Origin: Corydoras sp. C115
Lineage: Eukaryota; Chordata; Actinopteri; Siluriformes; Callichthyidae
Length of the DNA stretch: 64,000 nucleotides
Direction of reading: 5' to 3'
Assembly (NCBI GenBank): GCA_019802505.1
Contig: JAFMOC010000011.1
Coordinates: forward strand, 2,003,501 to 2,067,500
Position 1 is the stretch's first letter. The number at the start of each line of letters is the position of its first letter. Shown one piece after another: positions 12,695 through 24,770 of this stretch. The position numbers and the translations under genes are program-made. A model generated the notes under the pieces. That model had not been told where the DNA came from. It did no database searches and saw nothing but the letters and a program-made list of their open reading frames with translations.

Positions 12695-13037
12695 GTCCAT
12701 CCATCCATTACCTTCTGCTTTATCCTGTACTAGGGTCGCTGGGGGGTTCCCCATGCCCATCCAGGGGAGTACGTTTCGGGCGCTGGGCAGATACACCCAG
12801 GACAGGGCGCCAATCTATCTCTGGGCACACACTCACTCACACAGACACATGCACACTCTATATGGGGTAATTTGAAGAATTCAATTGACCTTGTTCCATG
12901 TTTTTGGACCGGAGAACCCGGAGAAAATCCACGCAGACACGGGAAGAACATGGAAACTCCACCCAGCTTGGGATCGAATCGTGAATCCCTAGTGCTGAGA
13001 GGCAAACGTGCTAACCACTAAGCCACCGTGCCTCCGC
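12695..13037 (-). repeat. SINE-A, near full length
   Basis: Flanked by 10-bp duplications AGAGCTGGTC (12685-12694 and 13038-13047). Confidence 0.85.
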
Positions 13038-13073
13038 AGAGCTGGTCAAATTAATTAAAATATTTTTTTACAA

Positions 13074-13410
13074 GGGCGGCAGAGTCTCTTGGTGGTTAAC
13101 ACATTTGCCTCTCTGGGGACTCCAGTTTTGAATCCCAATCTGGGTGGAGTTTCCATGTTCTCCCTGTGTCTGCGTGTGTTTCCTCTGGGTTCTCCAGTTC
13201 CCTCCAACAGTCCATAAACATGGATCAAGGCAAATTGAATGCCCATATAGTGTGTGTTTGTGTGTGTGTCCGTGTAAGTGTGTGCCAGCAATAGATTCCC
13301 TGTCCTGCATGTATATGCCCAGTTCCTGAACCGTTCTCCCCTGGATGGGCATGGGGAACCGCCTTACAACCTTAGGAAAGGGCTAAGTGAAGAATAATTA
13401 ATGAATGGAT
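13074..13410 (+). repeat. SINE-A, full length, diverged
   Basis: From GGGCGGC through box B (TTTTGAATCCCAATC) to the ATTAATGAATGG tail. It lies head to head with the preceding copy. Confidence 0.8.
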
Positions 13411-14044
13411 TAATTTTTGTAAGGTTTTTATTTCAAATTATATAAAAAATACCTCATCTAATGTTTAGATTGAAGCCACTTTCTAGCAACAGCAGTTAAA
13501 ACAGTAATGTAGGCTGACTGCACGCAAGCTGCAAAATATTGATACTACAGTGACAAAAAGACTTTCTGTGTCTGTAATATCACAGCTATGTCATGTGCAT
13601 GCTGATTTGGTGATCGTGGGTAACTTAACCTGGAAGTGTTGGAATTGAATCAGTCAGAGCACCTGTTTCAAATGAAATGGTTCAGATTTGCCACCACGCT
13701 GTGTAAAATTTTAAAGTAGCACCATGACAAGCCTGTTCCAGAACCAGAAATAACCACGCAAAGGAATAAGAACAACAAATAATCCCAAACATACTCCACA
13801 GATCCCGATTAACTAATGCCAACACAGGGATAATACTCCTAAATGAACAAATTGTTATAACAGTACAACTTACTCAGTGATTCATTTGCAAAATCTACCA
13901 TGTATAATAAATCTTTTAACCAACCTTTGTTTTCTTATCTACTCTGAATAAAATCAGTAATATAGATGAGACTGCTAAAAAAGAGGAGTTGATAGTGCTG
14001 AACTGCACTTTATATAATCTTTTTGGTGACTTTATTGTGTAAAT

Positions 14045-14475
14045 TCATTAATTAATTCATTATTTAACACTTAATCCTCTACTAGGATTGTGTGCGTCTA
14101 TGGGGGAGAGTGTCACATTGTCCATTAAAACATGGTTCGCATGTTCACCTTTCAGTACTATTTCAGGTTCGAATCCCAATCCTGATAGAGTTTTCATGTT
14201 CTCATCGTGTCCGCGTTAGTTCTCTCTGGGTTCACTGGTTTCCTCCCACAGTCCAAAAACATGGATTTAAAGTAAACTGGATGCTCTAAATTGCCACATC
14301 TGGTGTGTGATTGTGTGTGTGTTTGTGTGAGTAACTGTGCCCAGCGATAGATTGTCGCCATGTCCTGGGTGTATCTGCCCAGCGCCCCAACTGTTCTTCC
14401 CTGAATGTGCATTGGGAACTCCCCCACGGCCCTAGTAGAGGATTAAGTGGAGGATAATGAATGAAAGAATGAAGG
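14045..14475 (+). repeat. SINE-A copy next to an inverted tail fragment
   Basis: 14045-14092 is a minus-strand tail (AATCCTCTACTAGG). 14126-14475 is a plus-strand copy ending GATAATGAATGAAAG. Confidence 0.75.
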
Positions 14476-15189
14476 GGAAGACATGTGCAACCGAATTAGG
14501 TACCATTTTTAGAAGATGATAGATTCAGTCAGGGGTTATAACTAGACTGGTTTCCTTCATCGTCATAAAGTTGTTTTGTGTTGTTTTTGTGGTGAGTGAA
14601 TGGATAGTTGGATGGTGGAGCCATTAATCAAAAGGCCTTGACAAGAAACAGCTACAGATATGGTCTTGTGTGAGGGTAAGTCTCCTTCATCTCTGAAAAA
14701 ATTGCTCTAGTGTAACTGCTTATGCAATACGATTAAAATCATTTTGGTGCAGACACCAAGGTCAATATTTTAAGGTCTGGTGAATAAACTGATGGCACTT
14801 GGAATTATTTCAGTACAGGTTTTCTTTAAGCTCCAATTATGAAAGTCTAAAAATTAATAATGATGTAGTGATATGGTACTGCGACATTGTACAATTTTAC
14901 TTTTGACCTTTGTGTGCTTAATTATTAACACAATGCACTCCTCTTTTTAACCTTGAGTAATACGGATGTTCAAAGGGTCAAGGTTCCATTATAAGAAAGT
15001 GAGATAATTTTTTTCTGATCTAATATTACGGCGCCTGCTTAAGTCAAAATCTGATACCAAATACTTGGTTCAGCTCAGGTATCTGCATCAACTGAAAAAG
15101 CAGGGACTCCTTATGTGTTTTCAGCCTTAGCCGAATGCACCCATCCATGAAAATCCCATCTCAAGGCGAAAGGAGGTGAAGACCTGAGA

Positions 15190-15191
<2 letters not shown>

Positions 15192-15275
<84 letters not shown>
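15192..15275. repeat. (CT)n(CA)n compound microsatellite
   Basis: Pure CT dinucleotides pass directly into CA dinucleotides; likely length-polymorphic. Confidence 0.95.
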
Positions 15276-15278
<3 letters not shown>

Positions 15279-15777
15279 ACAATAAAAGAACACGCTTCAA
15301 GATCCCCACTAAAGCCCTTTATCCTTATCATAACCACTTCCACAATTACTCACATGAGTGGTTTACCTGCTTTGGACAGGACAGGCTGTATTTTTTCACT
15401 GCCCTAGTGATACAAAAACCTTTAGGCTGCATGTGTTAACTAGGTTGCCAAATGCAAAACACAGACCAGTTACATTATACTGCATGCAAAAGTGTGTGTT
15501 ATGGGATGGAAGAAAACAACTAAATGGCCGATAATACAAAGCAATGTTGTATTATCAAGTTCACACATATGGCACCTGCAGATATTTTCAAGTTAAAGAC
15601 AAAAAAGAAAGAGCATTTGCCATTTATTGTACATCTGCATGAATGGCTTAATAAAATATGATTTTGCTTTTAATCACCAAGGCATCATAAGTGAGTAAGC
15701 AATATGATGACAGTAATGGCATCACACTTTTTTCTAGTAAACTAACTAAATAATAAACATTTTGATGGCTATCATAC

Positions 15778-15810
<33 letters not shown>

Positions 15811-17360
15811 AGAAATGTATTTATATGTACCTTTTAAGAAACACAAGGCACTTACAATATAAGAAGAAAAACAATAATAAAAAGCAGGAAAAGCAGGAGT
15901 ATAGGAACAACATCTCATAGAATAGAAAAAATTAAAAAATAAAATAATAAAATAAACAAAATAATAAACAAAAGCAGATGACAAAAAATTAATTAGGTTT
16001 CTGTAAAAAACAATATTAGTACTATAGTACTACTTTAACTGGCAACTGTCACACAATATGGTGACTCCTGCTGTTTAAATGGAAGGTTAGAGGTGTTGAA
16101 TGAAGGTCTGGTGTTACGCACTTGTTATGAGTGAGTCTGAATCTTAGTAAACACAGCATCATAAAACAATAACTTGTGATATTGACAGCATGCTTTGGTC
16201 AAAAAGACACTTCAAGGTTTAAAGAAGGCTCTGAAAGCAAATCCCAGTGGAGAAGGTGGAGGATATAATGAAATCAAGAAGTAAATAAATGAATCGATGA
16301 ATGAATAATAGATCAGCAAGCAAGTGCCCCCTTCGAGCAATGCCACAGATGCAATATTAATAACCAGCTCTTACTGTTCATCTCTGTGTCATCACTGACA
16401 CCCTTAGGAGCAGCATGGCCGGAATAACACACAGCTGATCTGTACATTCGATCCGGATTACGAATTTTCTTCAGTCCTTTAGGATGCAAAAAAGAAAGTA
16501 AAGAAAATGGAGAGACTAGGGAAAATATTTCCAGCTGCACAACAACTTAACAGAAATTCTTCTACATACACAGACTGCATTTCTAAGATTCGCATCAGTA
16601 GGGCCTGAAGAGAAACGTCTGCTTCTTGCAGGTTTCATTTAGTCAAATTCATGTTTTTGTTCCTCTTTCTTTGATTGTGTAAATAGTGAGGGGTTAAGAG
16701 AACTGCTTTGATTTAAGATGCTTCATTTTATATGCTTAACAGAAAAATATAATTTTGATGCAGTAAAATAGACATTCTATTCTATTAAACACACAAAAAG
16801 TGTATGTTTTCATTATCTTAGCTTATATATTTATTATTGCTTTAAAAAGTGTGTTTTAAGATCACGCCTCCATGCTGAAAACCAATTCATTCCACAGTGT
16901 CAGAGAGCCTCCTTGTGTTTTTGTTTTCTTTTCTCACCTCCCACCCTTCTTCAGTTTTGCTGATGCATCCTTGGGTTGAAATATCCAGAGAAATTTCCTT
17001 GACTTAGCAGGATGGCGGCAGTAACAGAGCACTTTGCTAAAAGTGTCTCCACATTCCAACACTGACAAACTGACCAACCCTCAAGATCAAGATTTATTAG
17101 TCGATGGGTTTATCTAAATTTTAATAATTATGAATTGTGTAATTCTTTTTTTTTTTAAAATATGGTATGTACATGGGTCATGTTAAATTTAAGCCCAAGT
17201 TTAATACAGACATTAAATTAACTTTCAAGAAACAATCCTGCTCTGAAATATAATTTGTGTCTGGTTTATTGATTAGATCTTTTTTCCCTGAATCATGCCG
17301 CTCATGTTAACAATGGGACGGTGTGCTGCACATTTGGAGATGCTCCTATTTGAAGAGTTT
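15276..17360. other. camta1: camta1 intron 1, AT-rich, no gene seen
   Basis: Contains an (AAT)n microsatellite at 15777-15808 and scattered A/T runs; no exon or transposon recognised. Confidence 0.5.
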
Positions 17361-17545
17361 TGCAAAACATTTAATCTTAACAACTTTAAAAATCTTTTAA
17401 AATGTTAACAAATCTTGTTTTTGACTCCATCTAGTTTTTTTTACCTTTAGAAATCTTAACAAGGTTCATTTTCTCACTATATTAGCAGATACTTTTACTT
17501 GATTCATGTACATTTTTTCTTGATTTGTGTTGATTTCTCTTATTT
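17361..17545. repeat. Fragment related to the 9620-9972 MITE
   Basis: Shares TTAATCTTAACAACTT, ACAAATCTTGTTTT and CTCACTATATTAGCAG with the element at 9620-9972. Confidence 0.5.
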
Positions 17546-19685
17546 TTTTTACATATATTTTTTACATAAAAGCATCAAATCACCACTCAAAACAGACAGC
17601 ACTTAAATACAAATGACAATATATTCTGTAATAATTCAACTACATTTGCACGTTAGTAAATCATAAAGCAACATTGTATGCAGTTTAATTAAATGAACAT
17701 TGCATTTAATGCTTATGCACATTTTTGTGAAAAATGCTAATGCAGCATCAGTTACAGCAACTAATACAGTCTAAAATATTTTAAAACCTCCCTTCCCAGT
17801 AGTTTTCATCATTTTATTAAAACTTATTTTAATAAACAATGCTTAATTGATTTGTAATATTTATTAAACAGACTTATGCTTTTGCTTACTGGAGTTAATA
17901 TCAATAACAAATAATATACATAAAAATTATTTCAAAAGGTATTTCAATTTTCATATTAGAGAACATTGTTCTTGATATATAATGTATGTCTCTTTACTTT
18001 TTTCGTCCTTTCCAATGTGTCATAAAAAAATCTTTAACATGCTCCAGTTTAACAAATCAATATTTTAATAATCGATTACCTTGGAACTATTTAAATTGTT
18101 TAATATGCCTCTCTGATACAACAAGCCAATACAGCTTTTGTTTAAACGCTGTCCATGGTACTAATGAAAGGCTTAAAGTGATGAGGGTCAAACTAAAGAG
18201 CACAGGCGCACTGTGGGGTGCAAGAGATATTACCCATGTTTTTATAGCAGCCTCTAGCAAAGAACAGCCTGTTCTTGTGTGCAAAAGTCTGCAAAGTACT
18301 CAAGCCGCAGAGAGCACCCCTTAACATAATATGCTTTCAAGGACAAAAGGTTGCAGGCTGGACAATAATTTAGGGGGTGGGGGGGGGGTAGAAAACTTTA
18401 CACACACAACGTCCCACTTGGATTGCCTGCTCCTATAGTCCTGAAATGATTCAGCTGAGACTGTAAAGTAGAATATATTGAACATCACATTTCTTTACCC
18501 ACAACACAGAATCTGCTATGTGAAAGTGTGTGACATGCTCCTCCTCTGCACATTGACATCACAAGCAAAGCAAAAAATAACGCTCTGTGAAAGGTGTCTC
18601 AGTTCAGATGTTCCAAACTGCACTTGGCAACTAGAACTATTTAGAAAAAAGAACATGGATGTGGCAAACCTAACAAGCCCACTAGTGTTTGTTTGCATCT
18701 GTAAAAAACGCAGAACAGGTAGCCCCAAGCCACGTAATGCTTTCTACGTACAGCAAGCTATCTCTTTATTCCAGTACTCTTGGTCTCAGTTGACACGCTG
18801 CGCATAGTAAACCAGTAATGCAATGTGGCTACTAGCACAGCTCAATACCACCCCCCTGTGGACAGGCACTTGTTCAAACGCCTCGCTTTTTCCCTCCATT
18901 TGTTTAATGAGCGTCGTGATTTTACAGCCACGCGGTAATGTGCAGATAAATTATTCCTGCTTTTAATTCATCGTTGTGATTCCAAAGAAAGTAACATTTT
19001 TATCGCATCCCTAATTTATTCACCAATGTTGTTACAATCCCAAATCAAAGCATCCCTTTCTTTTTGTGGATACATGCAAATCCTATGATATTTCCTGATA
19101 TCGCAAGTTTTAATATTGCTTCAAAAACTCGTTCCATGATTTTTCTAGAACAAAATATCCTTTACATACGCTTGCATACTTACTTAAGACCTAGACTAGC
19201 AAAGTAAATTGTAATTTTCATTATTTTTACTTTACCGCACCGTTATTGTAACCTCTACACTGATCAATCTTACCAATTACAATATTTATTATTATTTATT
19301 TAAACTTCACAAGTAGGATTAACTTAATATACGATTCTCTAGGTGTTGTATGTTAACGGGGTCATAATTAAACATCTGCAGCTCTAGAAAGAACGTTCTG
19401 TATCTTTCCAGGCCACATGTTTATCGCTAAATAATTTGGACTGAAATGATAAAAATGTACAACCACGTCGCTTGAGTTTCCTAAGACGCAGTGGACACTT
19501 TTAAATGAGTTGTTTTGTTTGTATCTACGGAAATGTAGGATATAAAATAAAGGAGGATGAATTCTTATATGGAGAAGAACAGTTTTATTTGAACTTTAGC
19601 AGCTTATTTGGGTTTTTCGTACGATGACGTAACTTTAGAACAATCACAACACGCTAACCGAACAGACTTCCCGCGGTCCGACACG
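17546..19685. other. camta1: camta1 intron 1 near exon 1, repeat-poor
   Basis: About 2.1 kb with almost no recognised repeats, ending 0.7 kb from exon 1. 18880-19000 has homeodomain-like TAATT cores (CTTTTAATTCATCG) and may be regulatory. No exon recognised. Confidence 0.4.
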
Positions 19686-19733
<48 letters not shown>

Positions 19734-19734
19734 T

Positions 19735-19787
<53 letters not shown>
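19686..19787. repeat. (CT)n microsatellite, 0.6 kb inside camta1 intron 1
   Basis: About 100 bp of CT with occasional TTT and CCC interruptions. On the camta1 sense strand it is a GA-rich polypurine run. Confidence 0.95.
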
Positions 19788-20396
19788 GTGCGTCTGTGTT
19801 TAAAAAAGGATGGAGAGAAATCGAACTGGCCAGGTAACTTATGAAGATATTATAAATCTATGGAAACTGGCGATCCAGCATCCGAGCCCAAATACAGCAT
19901 CCTGAAAAGTTGGTTAAGGGCATTGGGAACGTATCAATGCCAAACTTGGAATTGAGGTCAAAACGGTACACCTGACAACTTTTTCCTTTTTAAATCGTGC
20001 AAATTAGAAGAAGCTTGCGAAATAAGCAAGAGAAGTTAGTGAACGAGCAGCGGGCTTTGAGTAAGTTTGCTTCCAGTGCAGCGCAAACGGAAAGAGCTAT
20101 GAGACATGTCAGCTCTCCTTAGCTTTATTCCATTTGATCCATCTTTTGTCTTATTAGTTTTCTAGTTTTAACTCAATGCCGCACGTTGCTGGCTAGTAGC
20201 TACCATTGCTGTCTTAGTAATGATGTCTCCGTTGAGAAATAACGAGCGTGTCAAGATGAAGGCGCGCATCCTTGAAGCCAGAAAGCTCCGCGCCGCGCAA
20301 GTTGCGCTTCGACTCCGTGCGCTTCTGAACATTTCCCATCTATTCCCACTGTTGCCATTAGTAGTAAGTAAAATCATCCCGAGCGTTGCTTCTTAC

Positions 20397-20441
20397 CTTC
20401 CGGCTTGTTTTCGGCAGCCATTTCCCCTCCGCGCGCCACAT
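20397..20441 (-). CDS. camta1: camta1 coding exon 1 (N-terminal 15 codons)
   Basis: CAMTA1 is a nuclear transcription factor with an N-terminal CG-1 DNA-binding domain, a TIG domain, ankyrin repeats and calmodulin-binding IQ motifs. Only its first coding exon is here. Read on the minus strand, the ATG at 20441 opens MWRAEGKWLPKTSRK, which I recognise as identical to the start of vertebrate CAMTA1. The last codon, AAG, is followed directly by GTAAGA, a consensus splice donor (GT at 20396-20395), so the exon ends in phase 0. It lies in a CpG-rich block, as expected for a first exon. The next exon, which begins the CG-1 region, was not found in 1-20396, so intron 1 is at least 20.4 kb. Teleosts may carry two paralogues (camta1a/b); the exon is too short to tell which this is. 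Confidence 0.93.
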
Positions 20442-20700
20442 CCTCCTCCTCCTCCTCCTCTGCGCGAGCGTTGGGTACCACGGGCGCGTGCACGCTGAGG
20501 ACGGAGCGAGGAGGGAGCGCGGAGCGGGAGGCAGAGCCAGCGCCGATCTGCTATTGGCTGAGCGCCGGAGAATGACCGTAAACCGCCGAAATAGGGCGAG
20601 AGCTCCCGGAGAAATCGCTTCCCGATCCAAGTGTCCGCTCGTGATCATTGGGCGCTGGAGGGATGATTAGTCGCAGCTTCCACGCCCCTGCAAGAGAACA
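20442..20700 (-). promoter_or_regulatory. camta1: camta1 5' UTR and CpG-rich promoter
   Basis: The GC- and CpG-rich block spans about 20180-20700 in otherwise AT-rich DNA. Reading toward camta1, a GC box (GGGGCGTGG) lies near 20680-20688 and an inverted CCAAT box (ATTGG on plus, 20553-20557) about 112 bp upstream of the ATG. A run of six GGA/GAG triplets directly precedes the ATG (20442-20460). There is no clear TATA box, which fits a dispersed CpG-island promoter. Transcription start sites cannot be placed from sequence alone. Confidence 0.7.
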
Positions 20701-20754
20701 CACCAATCCAGGATGAGCACACGGCTGAAATGTGCGCTTCAAGCCAAGTACACA

Positions 20755-22262
20755 AGGCTGAGGAGGATGCTCTCTGTCAGATGCTGGAATCTCAAAAGGC
20801 ACGTTTGGAGTTTATGCAACTAGTCCTTTAGTTCTTTTTAAAACCTACTTTAATTATGTGTTTGAAATACATTTATCTGTTTATTCATTCGTTCATTCAT
20901 TCATTTTCTTCCATTTAATCCTCTACTAGGGTCGTGGGGGGGGGGGGTTCCCCCTTGCTCATCCAGAGGAGAATGTTTTGGGCGCTGGGCAGGTACACCC
21001 AGGACAGGGTGCCGAATTATTACTGGGCACACACTCACTCATAGAGATACACAAATGCTATAAACGGGCACTTTAGATAGGGGCAAGAGGAAACCCACAT
21101 GGACACGAGGAGAACATGGAAACTCCACCCATAAGGCTGAGGAGGATGCTCTCTGTCAGATGCTGGAATCTCAAAAGGCACGTATGGAGTTAATGCAACT
21201 AGTCCTGTAGTTCTTATTTGTAATGATGTGTTTGAAATACATTTTACATTTATCTGTTTATTCATTCGTTCATTCATTCATTTTCTTCCATTTAATCCTC
21301 TACTAGGGTCGTGGGGGGGGGGGTTTCCCCCTTGCTCATCCAGAGGAGAATGTTTTGGGCGCTGGGCAGATACACCCAGGACAGGGTGCCGAATTATTAC
21401 TGGGCACACACTCACTCATAAAGATACACACATGCTATAAACAGGCACTTTTAGTTAGGGGCAAGTTAAAGCAGTTAATTTACCTTGAATCCATGTTTTT
21501 GGACTGTGGGAAGAAACCGGAGGAAACCCACATGGACACGAGGAGAACATGGAAACTCCACCCATAAGGCTGAGGAGGATGCTCTCTGTCAGATGCTGGA
21601 ATTTCAAAAGGCATGTTTGGAGTTAATCTATGCAACTAGTCCTGTAGTTCTTATTTAAAACCTGCTTTAATAATGTGTTTGAAATACATTTTACATTTAT
21701 CTGTTTATTCATTCGTTCATTCATTCATTCAATCATTCATTTTCTTCCACTTAATCCTCTACTAGGGTGGCAGGGGGGCACCTTATATATAGGGTCAATT
21801 TAAAGTAGTTAATTTACCTTGAATCCATGTTTTTGGACTGTGGGAAGAAACCGGAGGGAACCCACATGGACACAAGGAGAATATGGAACTTTGTGTCCAT
21901 GTGGGTTGCATTCTGTCAGATGCTGGAATTTCAAAAGGCATGTTTGGAGTTAATCTATGCAACTAGTCCTGTAGTTCTTACTTAAAACCTGCTTTAATAA
22001 TGTGTTTGAAATTCACTTTACATTTATCTGTTTATTCATTCGTTCATTCATTCATTCAATCATTCATTTTCTTCCACTTAATCCTCTACTAGGGTGGCAG
22101 GGGGGCACATTATATATAGGGGCAATTTAAAGCAGTTAATTTACCTTTAATCCATGTTTTGGACTGTGGGAAGAAACCAGAGGAAACCCACATGGACACG
22201 AGGAGAACATGGAAACACCACCCAGATCTGCATTTGAACCTGGATCCACCAAGAGGTGGCTG
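20755..22262. repeat. Four-copy tandem repeat containing SINE-A pieces
   Basis: Units start at about 20755, 21133, 21566 and 21911 with GAGGATGCTCTCTGTCAGATG or a truncated form. Each continues with CAACTAGTCCT, a TATCTGTTTATTCATTCGTT run, and a minus-strand SINE-A body of varying length. Unit lengths are about 378, 433, 345 and 350 bp. The array lies about 310 bp upstream of the camta1 start codon. Confidence 0.85.
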
Positions 22263-22301
22263 TGCTAAACATTGTGATTAATAATTTAAGGCTAACAATC
22301 T

Positions 22302-22530
22302 TAGGGCTTAGCATGATCACCTCTTAGTGCTGGGGATTCAGGTTCGAATCCCAATCTGGAATTTGCATGTTGTACCTGTGTTCATGTGTGTTTCATCCCA
22401 CAGTCCAAAAACATTGATTCAAGGTAAATTGAATGCTCTAAATTGCCCCATCCCAATATTGTGTGTTTGTGTCTAAAGCATTTTCCCCTGGATGGGCACA
22501 CCACCCCCCCCAACCCTAGTAGAGGATTAA
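22302..22530 (+). repeat. SINE-A, partly deleted
   Basis: Contains box B (GGTTCGAATCCC) and CACAGTCCAAAAACATTG; ends CCCTAGTAGAGGATTAA. Confidence 0.75.
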
Positions 22531-23562
22531 ATATACTAAATGATTGAATTTAAAATAAAGAATTATCAATGTATGAAATTCATTCAAACCAGCTTAAAAC
22601 TAAGCCACCGTGCTTAAAGAATGTTAAAGAATTGTTCGACAAATTACCATCTGCAAAAGTATGGCAGTTTTTATCTAACATTCCTCATTTATCAACCTGC
22701 ACTGTAAGGATATGAGGCAGTGCCCATCATTGACTTTATGAAAATGAGGATCAATATTATAAGTAATGTAAATCCCTGTTTGAATATATTGTTTTTGTCA
22801 ATGTGTTTCTTAAGAAGCTACAAAGGAAAATCAAACAAATTATCATGGAATTTACCACAATTCACAGACAGGCAATGCTGCGTTTAGCAATGCTGAAAAC
22901 ACCAGCCACATTGTTAGGAACATTTGCACAACAACACAGTCTTGCAATAATCAATCGATCAATCCAGTGTTCAGTCATCAGGGTATAATGTCAAGAACCT
23001 GTCACCTGATAAATGACTAGAGGATGACATTAGGCAAAGAATTAAATGACCTGTGAGGTGAAATCAAATTGAAGCTGGCAGAAACCATTTTCTTATGGAA
23101 TTCTGTGATAAAATTGATCATTTTGGTTTCCAGTAAAACCTTTTGATCATGTTTGACTTTGTCAAGGTGAACTGAGTTATGATTAACACACAGTGGTCAG
23201 ACTGTTTAAAGGGAGAAAACATTTAGCTGTTTAAAGTATAGTTAAAAGAATTATACTAACTAACAAACTAATTATACAAACTAATAACTATCAAAGGGTC
23301 TTCAACCCTTTATCAATAATCAACCAATATAGCATTTTAATTTGAAGTGAGTGTGCAGCATGTACAACATCTATAGGATGACGACAGGTGTTTCTAATCA
23401 TCTGTCCAATTAGTGTATGATTAAAGAACAGGATGCCGCACCTGATGACAGACCATACAGTTTGATTTGTTTACAATACACTAATCAATCTGTCCTTGGT
23501 TCTATAAACAATAATTAATCCCAAAAATATATTTTACACTTTACTGGTAAGATGTAGAGATT
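22531..23562. other. Intergenic, no feature seen
   Basis: AT-rich, no repeat family or gene recognised. Confidence 0.4.
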
Positions 23563-23735
23563 TTCATTCGTTCATTTATTCATTCATTCACTCATTATCT
23601 TTCGCTTAATTCTCTATTAGGTTCCTGGGGGTAGTGGGTGGGATTTCCCCATGCCCATCCTAGGGGAGAACATTTCAGGCAATGGACAGATACACCTAGG
23701 ACAGAGCACCAATCTATCACACTCACTTACACACA
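23563..23735 (-). repeat. SINE-A, 5'-truncated
   Basis: (ATTC)n tail followed by ATTATCTTTCGCTTAATTC; stops before the tRNA-like head. Confidence 0.75.
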
Positions 23736-23863
23736 CTAACTATACACTACACTATATACTATAATACTATAAGCATTTAAGTACAATGAAAAAACAGACA
23801 ATATAATGGCATTGATTCTCTTTCCTAATTCTTAATGTAAAATACAAAAAACATTATTAATAA

Positions 23864-24210
23864 TATCCATCCATCCATCTGTCTTCCGCTTTATCCTATA
23901 TAAGGGTCGCCGGGGGGGTTCCCCATGCCCATCCAGGGGAGAACATTTCTGGCGCTGGGCTGATACACCCAGGACAGGGTGCCAATCTATCGTTGGCACA
24001 CACTCATTCACACAGACACATATTACTCTATATGGGGTAATTTGGAGAATTCAATTGACTTGTTCCATGTTTTTGGACTGTGGGAGGAAACCGGAGAACC
24101 CAGAGGAAACCTACACGGACACGGGCAGAACATGGAAACTCCACCCAGATTGGGATTCGAATCAGGAATCCCTAGTGCTGAGAGGCGAACGTGCTAACCA
24201 CTAAGCCACT
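23864..24210 (-). repeat. SINE-A, near full length
   Basis: Runs from the CCATCCATCC tail to AACCACTAAGCCACT. Confidence 0.85.
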
Positions 24211-24435
24211 GAGAACACCATCTGTTCTGTTTTAAACATAAGATTTTATAAATATGTTAAAATTAAAAAAATAAATAAAATTACATCACAATGTTGCTTT
24301 TTCTAAACTTTTTGATCAGTGCAGAGCATTTGCTAGACTTGTAATTGATTTTCTTGGTTTACATTGTTTCTAATAATGACCAGGTCAAAATATTCAGCTA
24401 GAAATTTATGTGATTATGTTATATATATTAATATT

Positions 24436-24770
24436 AGAGTGGCACGCTGGTTTAGTGGTTAGCATGTTCGCTTTTCAGTGCTGGGGATCCAGGTTTGAAT
24501 CCCAATCTGGATGGAGTTTCTATGTTCTCCCCATGTCCACAGTCTTGGGAGATTCAAGGTAAATTGGCTGCACTAAATCTAAATGGCCCCTATATATAGT
24601 ATATAGTGTGGCTATGTGTATGTGTGTATGAGTGAGTGTGCCCAGCGATAGATTGGTGACCTGTCCTGGTTGTATCAGCCCAGCACACGAAATGTGCTCC
24701 CCTGGATGTTGACTCTCCCGCTTCCCTAGTAGAGGGTTAACCGGAAGATAATGAATAAATGAATGAATGA
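24436..24770 (+). repeat. SINE-A, full length
   Basis: From GTGGCACGCTGG to GATAATGAATAAATGAATG. TTAATATTA flanks both sides, a short probable target duplication. Confidence 0.85.

Larger units (their letters stand above)
1..20396 (-). other. camta1: camta1 intron 1 (partial, to window edge)
   Basis: This follows from the exon 1 donor at 20396. No downstream camta1 exon was recognised on the minus strand. The intron is filled with SINE copies, a MITE-like repeat, a local duplication and microsatellites, each listed separately. Large 5' introns are typical of CAMTA1. The open frames of 60-112 codons in this stretch are repeat-derived or have no recognisable protein signature. Confidence 0.75.

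Noticed and set aside
15111..15293. Frame rich in VCVCV and ERERE
   Set aside because: Translation of the (CT)n(CA)n microsatellite.
18478..18807. 109-codon plus-strand frame 1.6 kb from camta1 exon 1
   Set aside because: No known domain and no codon or splice support; overlaps a shorter frame on the other strand.
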